Below, piece by piece: positions 6,054-10,203 of a DNA stretch of 10,203 nucleotides. Numbering within the stretch: the first letter of the stretch is position 1; each line of letters starts with the position of its first letter. A model generated the notes under the pieces. It did not search any database. It saw only the letters and a list, made by a program, of their open reading frames with translations, and had not been told where the DNA came from. Where the stretch lies: assembly GCA_003575245.1 (NCBI GenBank), contig NMQN01000025.1, forward strand, positions 1 through 10,203, given 5' to 3'. This stretch comes from Candidatus Atribacteria bacterium 1244-E10-H5-B2. Its GTDB lineage: Bacteria > Atribacterota > JS1 > SB-45 > 34-128. The position numbers and the translations under genes were made by a program.

Positions 6054-6286
6054 CATCGAAAATAAAGAACTGAAAAGGATACTGGATTAGAGGTTATTTT
6101 TAAAAACTCGGATCTCTAAGGGGATCATAAGGGGTATCTTAAAGGGATTTTTGCTATAACGCCCAGGAAGGTAACTATAACAAGAAGCCAGGCATTAGGT
6201 GCCCCTTATATTTTACTATCTAGGGATAATTATATACGAAAAAGGGGCTGCTATTAATTAAAAATAATAAAAAAGGAGAAGATCGT
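6054..6286 (+). promoter_or_regulatory. Upstream region of por operon with direct repeats and a hairpin
   Basis: This 233-bp gap separates ald from porG. It holds three tandem G-rich repeats TAAGGGG, TAAGGGG and TAAAGGG starting at 6117, 6128 and 6140 (11-12 bp apart, about one helical turn). Then come two copies of CTATAAC (6154-6160, 6175-6181), each followed by CCAGG (6163-6167, 6188-6192). Finally GCCCCTT (6201-6207) can pair with AAGGGGC (6242-6248) around an AT-rich loop just before the ribosome site. The layout suggests regulator binding and a leader structure. I recognise no known riboswitch here, and no consensus promoter; TTGCTA (6151) with TATAAC (6176) has a poor spacing of 19. 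Confidence 0.45.
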
Positions 6287-6859
6287 ATGGAGAAACTAAT
6301 TGAAGTGCGTTGGCATGGTAGAGGCGGTCAAGGGGCAGTTACAGCCTCCAAATTATTGGCTACTTCTGCCCTTGCTGAAGATAAGTATATTCAGGCTTTT
6401 CCTGAATATGGTCCCGAAAGGATGGGGGCACCTATCCAATCTTTTACTCGGATAAGCGAAACCCCTATTAAAATTCATTGTCATGTGACTAATCCCCATA
6501 TGGTAGTGGTCTTAGATCCTACTTTATTGGGAGTAGTGGATGTGACCGAAGGGTTAACTGAAGATGGTGTTTTAATAATAAACTCCGAGGATTCACCAGC
6601 CCAGATAAGGGAGAAATTAAATCTAAAAGGTAGAAAGGTCTATACAGTAGATGCCAACAAAATTGCTCAAGAGACTATAGGAAGACCCCTGCCCAATACC
6701 CCATTAATTGGAGCACTGATAAAGGCAACAGGATTATTAAAACTAGAGAAAGTCTTAGCTGATATCGAGGATAAATTTAAAAAGAAATTTAATTCCAAGA
6801 TTGTAGAAGGCAACATCAATGCTATTAAGAGGGCTTATCAGGAGGTGAAAGGTGAATGA
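6287..6859 (+). CDS. porG: Pyruvate:ferredoxin oxidoreductase, gamma subunit
   Basis: The 190-aa gamma subunit of a four-subunit 2-oxoacid:ferredoxin oxidoreductase. Recognisable marks are RWHGRGGQGAVTASKLLA near the N-terminus (residues 8-24), FPEYGPERMGAP at 39-50, and the LPNTPLIGALIKATG segment late in the protein. This domain binds coenzyme A and closes the complex that turns pyruvate + CoA + oxidised ferredoxin into acetyl-CoA + CO2 + reduced ferredoxin. ATG 6287 follows AAAGGAGAAG. Its TGA overlaps the porD ATG (ATGA at 6856), and a strong GGAGGTGA lies inside its last codons, so porD translation is coupled. Order gamma-delta-alpha-beta is the standard arrangement for this enzyme in thermophilic and anaerobic lineages. 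Confidence 0.95.
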   Translation: MEKLIEVRWHGRGGQGAVTASKLLATSALAEDKYIQAFPEYGPERMGAPIQSFTRISETPIKIHCHVTNPHMVVVLDPTLLGVVDVTEGLTEDGVLIINSEDSPAQIREKLNLKGRKVYTVDANKIAQETIGRPLPNTPLIGALIKATGLLKLEKVLADIEDKFKKKFNSKIVEGNINAIKRAYQEVKGE

Positions 6860-7176
6860 GTAATCTTGAGAAATTAGGCTGGAAGGAGATCCCCGAAGGA
6901 GGTTTAATTGTAGAGGCGGGAAATGCTACTAATTATGAGACAGGCTCCTGGAGGTCTTCTAGACCGGTAAGGGATGTCGATAAATGTACCAACTGTTTAA
7001 TCTGCTGGGTCTATTGTCCTGACTCTTCTATAATGGTTTCTGATGGAAAGATAAAAGAAATTGATTATTCTCACTGTAAAGGTTGTGGAATATGTGCCAA
7101 AGAGTGCCCAGTAAAGGCAATTAAAATGGTAGATGAAAAAGAATTTACTAAGCAGAAAGGAGGAAAAAATGAGTAA
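6856..7176 (+). CDS. porD: Pyruvate:ferredoxin oxidoreductase, delta subunit (2[4Fe-4S] ferredoxin-like)
   Basis: The 106-aa electron-transfer subunit. It carries two complete [4Fe-4S] motifs: Cys44, 47, 50 and 54 (CTNCLICWVYCP) and Cys74, 77, 80 and 84 (CKGCGICAKECP). The N-terminal section LGWKEIPEGGLIVEAGN followed by SWRSSRPVRD is characteristic of PorD rather than a free ferredoxin, and the length is typical. It passes electrons from the thiamine site of the alpha/beta subunits to soluble ferredoxin. It overlaps porG by 4 nt and porA by 8 nt, which favours equal production of subunits. Confidence 0.96.
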   Translation: MSNLEKLGWKEIPEGGLIVEAGNATNYETGSWRSSRPVRDVDKCTNCLICWVYCPDSSIMVSDGKIKEIDYSHCKGCGICAKECPVKAIKMVDEKEFTKQKGGKNE

Positions 7177-8353
7177 TAAAATTACTGCAATAACTGGCAA
7201 TGATGCCGTAGCTTATGCCATAAAACAGATAAACCCAGATGTAATGGCTGCCTATCCCATTACCCCTCAGACTGCTTTAGTGCAAAAATTTTCCGAATAT
7301 GTAGCAGATGGGCTGGTAGATACTGAATTTGTAACCGTAGAAAGTGAACACAGTGCGATGAGTGCCTGTGTTGGGGCAGCTGCTGCTGGCGGTAGAGTAA
7401 TGACAGCTACCGCTGCCAATGGTTTAGCTTTAATGTTGGAGATAGTCTACATTGCCGCTTCTAATAAATTACCAATTGTTATGCCGGTAATAAATAGGGC
7501 CTTATCTGCTCCTATCAATATCCATTGTGATCATAGTGATACTATGGGTGCCCGAGATTCAGGTTGGATTCAGATTTTTTCTGAAAATGCTCAAGAGGCT
7601 TATGATAATACCATCCAGGCGATAAGAATTGCTGAGCATATGCGGGTACGACTACCAGTAATGGTGATGCAGGATGGATTTATTACCAGTCACAGTATAG
7701 ATTGTGTGGAATTTTTAGAAGATGATAAAGTGACTAAATTTATCGGAAAATATCAGCCTCGATATCCCTTATTAGATGTAGATCATCCGGTGACTTATGG
7801 TCCCCTAGATTTATATGATTACTATTTCGAACATAAAAGACAACAGGCGGAGGCAATAAAGAATGCCCAAAAAGTAGTAGTAGAAGTAGACAAAGAATTT
7901 AAACAGATCTCGGGGAGAGGATATGGGCTCTTTGAAGAATATTATTTATCTGATGCTGAAAGAGCAATTGTAGTCCTTTCCTCAACTGCTGGAACAGCCA
8001 AGCAAGTAGTAGATGAATTAAGGGCAGAAGGAGAAAAAGTGGGTTTATTAAAGTTAAGATTATTTAGGCCATTCCCTTACAAAGAGATTTCCCAGGCTCT
8101 TTCTCATCTTAAGGTAATAGCTATTCTAGATCGCTCTGATTCCTTTGGTGGATTTGGTGGGCCATTATTTACTGAAATTAGGTCAGCCCTCCTGGAATCG
8201 GAAAAGATTCCTCAGAATGTCAATTATATCTACGGCTTAGGGGGAAGGGATATTAATCAGACCGATATTGTCTCTATCTATGCTGATTTAGATAAAATAG
8301 CAAAAACAGGTAAAGTCAAAGAACGAGTCAAATACTTTGGTGTAAGGGAATAA
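7169..8353 (+). CDS. porA: Pyruvate:ferredoxin oxidoreductase, alpha subunit
   Basis: The 394-aa alpha subunit, which with beta forms the thiamine diphosphate active site. Key segments are AYPITPQTALVQ (28-39), the ESEHSAM stretch (58-64), the DHSDTMGARDSGW loop (121-133) expected of pyruvate-type enzymes, and the C-terminal transketolase-like domain with LRLFRPFP and DRSDSFGGFGGP. I chose ATG 7169 because AAAGGAGG (7156-7163) sits 5-6 nt upstream and MSNKITAITGNDAVA is the usual N-terminus; an in-frame start at 7133 would add 12 residues inside porD. It overlaps porD by 8 nt. Substrate is most likely pyruvate, given the alanine genes before it, but closely related 2-oxoacid oxidoreductases cannot be excluded from motifs alone. 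Confidence 0.95.
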   Translation: MSNKITAITGNDAVAYAIKQINPDVMAAYPITPQTALVQKFSEYVADGLVDTEFVTVESEHSAMSACVGAAAAGGRVMTATAANGLALMLEIVYIAASNKLPIVMPVINRALSAPINIHCDHSDTMGARDSGWIQIFSENAQEAYDNTIQAIRIAEHMRVRLPVMVMQDGFITSHSIDCVEFLEDDKVTKFIGKYQPRYPLLDVDHPVTYGPLDLYDYYFEHKRQQAEAIKNAQKVVVEVDKEFKQISGRGYGLFEEYYLSDAERAIVVLSSTAGTAKQVVDELRAEGEKVGLLKLRLFRPFPYKEISQALSHLKVIAILDRSDSFGGFGGPLFTEIRSALLESEKIPQNVNYIYGLGGRDINQTDIVSIYADLDKIAKTGKVKERVKYFGVRE

Positions 8354-8367
8354 GGAGGTGTTAATGA

Positions 8368-9291
8368 ATGGCAAATCTTAAAGAATTATCAAAGAAAAAA
8401 GAACTTTTAACCGGGGGACATCGACTTTGTGCTGGTTGTGGTGCTTCTATTGCAGTAAGACAGATTCTTTCTGTCTTAGATGATCCGGTAGTAGTAGGTG
8501 TTGCTACTGGTTGTTTAGAGGTAGCTACTACCATCTATCCTTATACTGCTTGGGATACCCCATTTATCCATAATGCCTTTGAAAATGTTGCCGCTACTAT
8601 TAGTGGGGCAGAGGCTATGTTCAGTTCTTTAAAGAAACAAGGTAAAATCGATAAAGATATTAAATTTATCGCCTTTGGAGGTGATGGAGGAACCTATGAT
8701 ATAGGAATTCAATCACTATCTGGTGCTTTAGAAAGAGGGCATAATTTTGTTTATGTCTGTTATGATAATGAAGCTTATATGAATACAGGAATACAAAGAT
8801 CTAGTGCTACTCCTCGCGGGGCTTGGACTACCACTACTCCAGCGGGAAAGGTTATCCCCGGGAAGACCCAATATCGCAAAGACCTTACTGCTGTAATAGC
8901 TGCCCACCATATTCCCTATGTAGCTCAGGCTTCTATCTGGAGATGGAATGATCTGATAGAAAAAGCTCGCAAGGCTTTCTACACTGATGGACCAGCATTT
9001 ATAAATGTCCTTTCTCCTTGTCATCGAGGCTGGAGATATAATATGGAAGATACGATAAAGATTGCTAAACTTGCTACCCAGACTAATTTCTGGCCCTTGT
9101 ATGAGGTTGAGAATGGTAATTGGAAATTAAATTATAAACCAAAAGAGAGAAAACTTATCAAAGGGTGGATGGAATTACAGGGCAGATTCAGTCATCTCTT
9201 TAGACCAGAGAATGAACATATAATCAAAGAGATTCAAGAAGAGATAGATAACAATTGGGAAAGATTGCTGGCTAAATGTGGAGAAAAATAA
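8368..9291 (+). CDS. porB: Pyruvate:ferredoxin oxidoreductase, beta subunit
   Basis: The 307-aa beta subunit, which binds thiamine diphosphate and Mg2+ and carries one [4Fe-4S] cluster. The cofactor motif starts at GGDGGTYDIG (104-113) and ends at CYDNEAYMNTG (131-141). Cluster cysteines are Cys21 and Cys24 (RLCAGCGAS), Cys49 (VATGCLE) and Cys218 (LSPCHRGW). Length and motif order match PorB of four-subunit enzymes. ATG 8368 follows AAGGAGGTG by 7-8 nt; an out-of-frame ATG at 8364 is ignored. It is the last por gene; after its stop there is only a weak AT-rich inverted repeat (ATTATTT / AAATAAT, about 9316-9339), without the T-run of a true terminator, so some read-through into the mini-genes is possible. 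Confidence 0.96.
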   Translation: MANLKELSKKKELLTGGHRLCAGCGASIAVRQILSVLDDPVVVGVATGCLEVATTIYPYTAWDTPFIHNAFENVAATISGAEAMFSSLKKQGKIDKDIKFIAFGGDGGTYDIGIQSLSGALERGHNFVYVCYDNEAYMNTGIQRSSATPRGAWTTTTPAGKVIPGKTQYRKDLTAVIAAHHIPYVAQASIWRWNDLIEKARKAFYTDGPAFINVLSPCHRGWRYNMEDTIKIAKLATQTNFWPLYEVENGNWKLNYKPKERKLIKGWMELQGRFSHLFRPENEHIIKEIQEEIDNNWERLLAKCGEK

Positions 9292-9328
9292 AATTTTCAC
9301 TGAATGGATATAGGAAATTATTTATTTA

Positions 9329-9394
9329 ATGAAAATAATCCCACGAGCTATGAAAGCAAAAAGAAACGGAAAATCAAAAGGTGATAAGCTATGA
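9329..9394 (+). CDS. Possible basic mini-protein (21 aa) leading a coupled chain
   Basis: ATG 9329 opens a 21-codon frame whose TGA overlaps the ATG of the next mini-gene in an ATGA. The product is strongly basic (MKIIPRAMKAKRNGKSKGDK plus Leu). The only ribosome-site candidate is TAGGAAA about 12 nt upstream, which is weak. The precise ATGA overlap is the main reason to list it: it may be a leader peptide that sets translation of the membrane mini-protein. No family recognised. Confidence 0.3.
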   Translation: MKIIPRAMKAKRNGKSKGDKL

Positions 9395-9474
9395 TCATAA
9401 AAAAATTATCCGGTTATATCGGACTATTGCTGATTTTATCTTATTCAATTTTAAGAGGTTTAAAAGATGAGTAA
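9391..9474 (+). CDS. Single-pass mini membrane protein (27 aa)
   Basis: A 27-codon gene with AAAGGTG (9377-9383) before ATG 9391. The product has a short basic start (MIIKKLS), one hydrophobic helix (GYIGLLLILSYSIL) and a charged end (RGLKDE), so it would insert once in the membrane. Its last codons overlap the next gene's ATG by 8 nt, indicating coupled translation with the zinc-ribbon protein. The pairing parallels the mini membrane protein beside the zinc ribbon at 1509-1828, though the order is reversed and the sequences are not alike. Function unknown. Confidence 0.45.
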   Translation: MIIKKLSGYIGLLLILSYSILRGLKDE

Positions 9475-9679
9475 AAAGACGATATTTCTGGGAATAATAA
9501 GGCGGTATTTAAAAATGCATATCAAAGTTAAATGCAAAAATTGCGACTGGGAAGGCCAAGCGATTGTGGGGGAAAAGGGCTATCCTCTTGATAATTATAA
9601 ATGCCCCAAATGTGGCCGGAATATAGAAAGAGACAGAGGAAGGTATAACTATCATAGCGAATCTGCTCAATTAAAATAA
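9467..9679 (+). CDS. Zinc-ribbon small protein (70 aa)
   Basis: A 70-aa basic protein with a zinc ribbon in the centre: KCKNCDWEG, then, 18-20 residues on, YKCPKCGRN. The first 16 residues are hydrophobic-basic (KKTIFLGIIRRYLK), and the tail after the second knuckle is hydrophilic (ERDRGRYNYH). ATG 9467 is preceded by AAGAGG (9453-9458) and overlaps the membrane mini-gene by 8 nt; a shorter version from ATG 9515 would keep the whole ribbon but has no good ribosome site. Probably binds Zn2+ and a nucleic acid or protein partner. Specific family not recognised. Confidence 0.7.
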   Translation: MSKKTIFLGIIRRYLKMHIKVKCKNCDWEGQAIVGEKGYPLDNYKCPKCGRNIERDRGRYNYHSESAQLK

Positions 9680-9730
9680 ATAAGAAGGAATAATCTTCCG
9701 GTGATCCAGACTTCTATCCAACTTTATCCG

Positions 9731-9797
9731 GATTGCCGATCCCTGCCCCCTGTCCCCTTAAATAAACGTTTTTTCAAAGGGGGCAGGGGATATTTAA
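9731..9797. repeat. Hairpin repeat, copy 3
   Basis: An 11-bp perfect stem, left arm 9741-9751 (CCCTGCCCCCT) and right arm 9778-9788 (AGGGGGCAGGG), with a longer loop of 26 nt. It shares with copy 1 the upstream GATTGCCG (9731-9738), and with both earlier copies the ATTTAA exactly 3 nt after GCAGGG (9792-9797). The stem bases differ from copies 1 and 2 in the middle while still pairing, so structure has been kept over sequence. It lies between the zinc-ribbon gene and the excisionase-type gene, 292 bp before the integrase start. Confidence 0.75.
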
Positions 9798-9850
9798 AAA
9801 TTGTAGGTAGATTTTCCCATTTTATGGGGTAGAATTTTTAAAGATATTTA

Positions 9851-9879
9851 TTGACAAAAGTAAACATATGTATTAAAAT
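9851..9879 (+). promoter_or_regulatory. Sigma-70-type promoter of the right HTH-integrase module
   Basis: A perfect -35 box TTGACA (9851-9856), a 17-bp spacer and TAAAAT (9874-9879), 27 nt before the ATG of the HTH gene. Hexamers, spacing and the last bases of the spacer match the promoter at 2503-2531. The spacer contains ACATATGT, a perfect 8-bp palindrome that could be an operator half for the HTH protein. Confidence 0.75.
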
Positions 9880-9906
9880 ATAAAAAAAGTATGAGGTAAA
9901 AAGAAA

Positions 9907-10080
9907 ATGTCAAATCTCTTATCTCTAAAAGAAGTGGCCGAAAAACTGAACCTTTGCTATAATGCAACCTATTATTATATTAAAAACAGAAAACTAAGAG
10001 GAATAAAACTAAACAAGGTCTGGAGAGTCGAGCCGGAGGAGCTTGAAAGATTTATTGAAGAAAGAAAGGTGAAGGTCTGA
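9907..10080 (+). CDS. Excisionase-type helix-turn-helix protein
   Basis: A 57-aa HTH_17 protein: LLSLKEVAEKLNLCYNATYYYIKNRKL forms the helix-turn-helix, RGIKLNKVWRVEPEEL the wing, and ERFIEERK the last helix. It is the size of stand-alone excisionases/recombination directionality factors. ATG 9907 follows TGAGGT by 9 nt. The stop codon overlaps the start of the integrase gene (TGATG), so the two are translated together, the usual partnership of a directionality factor with its tyrosine recombinase. It aligns with the HTH protein at 2560-2754, sharing the S-x-x-E-V/L start, the K/R-L-K/R-G wing entry, the V-W/LW-x-V strand and the closing L-x-x-F-I/L-E helix. A repressor role is also possible. 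Confidence 0.85.
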   Translation: MSNLLSLKEVAEKLNLCYNATYYYIKNRKLRGIKLNKVWRVEPEELERFIEERKVKV

Positions 10081-10203
10081 TGGAGAGCTTGATTGAATTT
10101 GAGGGAAAAGACCTTCTACCGGAAAGCCTGAAAGGAAAAGCTGAATACGTTTTCGGACTTCTGGATATATCAGAGAATAGCAAAAGGGAATATCTTTATC
10201 GGA
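10080..10203 (+). CDS. Tyrosine recombinase/integrase, N-terminal fragment
   Basis: Only the first 41 residues are visible before the window ends. The segment KGKAEYVFGLLDISENSKREYLYR reads as the first helix of the SAM-like core-binding domain of phage-type integrases (the S-x-N-T/S-K-x-x-Y pattern). The catalytic domain with its Arg-His-Arg-Tyr residues lies outside. The ATG overlaps the excisionase-type stop (TGATG). If correct, the right edge of the window enters an integrative element or integron-like locus. The call depends on a short motif and on the neighbour, so it is moderate. Confidence 0.65.
   Translation, partial: MESLIEFEGKDLLPESLKGKAEYVFGLLDISENSKREYLYR

Noticed and set aside
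6054..6286. Possible TPP or T-box type riboswitch before the por operon
   Set aside because: None of the conserved core strings of those classes is present; only direct repeats and a long-range stem are visible.
8728..9024. A 98-codon minus-strand frame inside porB
   Set aside because: Antisense to conserved porB codons including the thiamine motif; no ribosome site and no known family.

Overview
The window looks like chromosomal DNA of an AT-rich, anaerobic, fermentative bacterium. Evidence for this is the strong Shine-Dalgarno sequences before most genes, the TTGACA/TAAAAT promoters, the four-subunit ferredoxin-dependent pyruvate oxidoreductase, and an antiporter subunit of the type found in membrane hydrogenase and complex I-like modules. 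A lineage such as Atribacterota or a low-GC Clostridia/thermophile group would fit, but I cannot fix the taxon from sequence alone. Every gene I can support lies on the + strand.

Layout. Positions 1-567 hold the 3' end of a NuoL/M/N-MrpD-type proton- or sodium-conducting membrane subunit. Positions 653-1828 hold a run of small genes: acyl carrier protein, a charged 62-aa protein, an exported Rap1a/Tai-like protein, a zinc-ribbon protein and a 34-aa single-pass membrane protein. Positions 1829-2559 are almost gene-free but contain two GC-rich hairpins of one repeat family and a clear promoter. Positions 2560-3401 hold an excisionase-type HTH protein, a winged-helix protein with an SVN-repeat linker and a basic Tyr/Arg-rich tail, and a zinc-ribbon protein. 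Positions 3503-6053 hold an AGCS sodium:alanine symporter and alanine dehydrogenase. Positions 6287-9291 hold porG-porD-porA-porB. Positions 9329-9679 hold a chain of overlapping mini-genes ending in a zinc ribbon. From 9731 to the end come a third hairpin of the same family, a second near-identical promoter, a second excisionase-type HTH gene, and the start of a tyrosine recombinase that runs off the window.

How it works together. The centre reads as an alanine-to-acetyl-CoA route: Na+-coupled alanine uptake, oxidative deamination to pyruvate plus NH4+ and NADH, then oxidation of pyruvate to acetyl-CoA, CO2 and reduced ferredoxin. The antiporter-type subunit at the left edge belongs to a class of complexes that can turn reduced ferredoxin into an ion gradient, though its own complex is not visible.

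The most unusual signal is that the metabolic block is flanked by two similar accessory modules. Each has a zinc ribbon next to a mini membrane protein, then GC-rich hairpins carrying CCCTGC/GCAGGG-NNN-ATTTAA, then a TTGACA-N17-TAAAAT promoter, then an HTH protein whose stop overlaps the next start. The right module carries an integrase, so both may be versions, one perhaps decayed or repurposed, of one integrative element.
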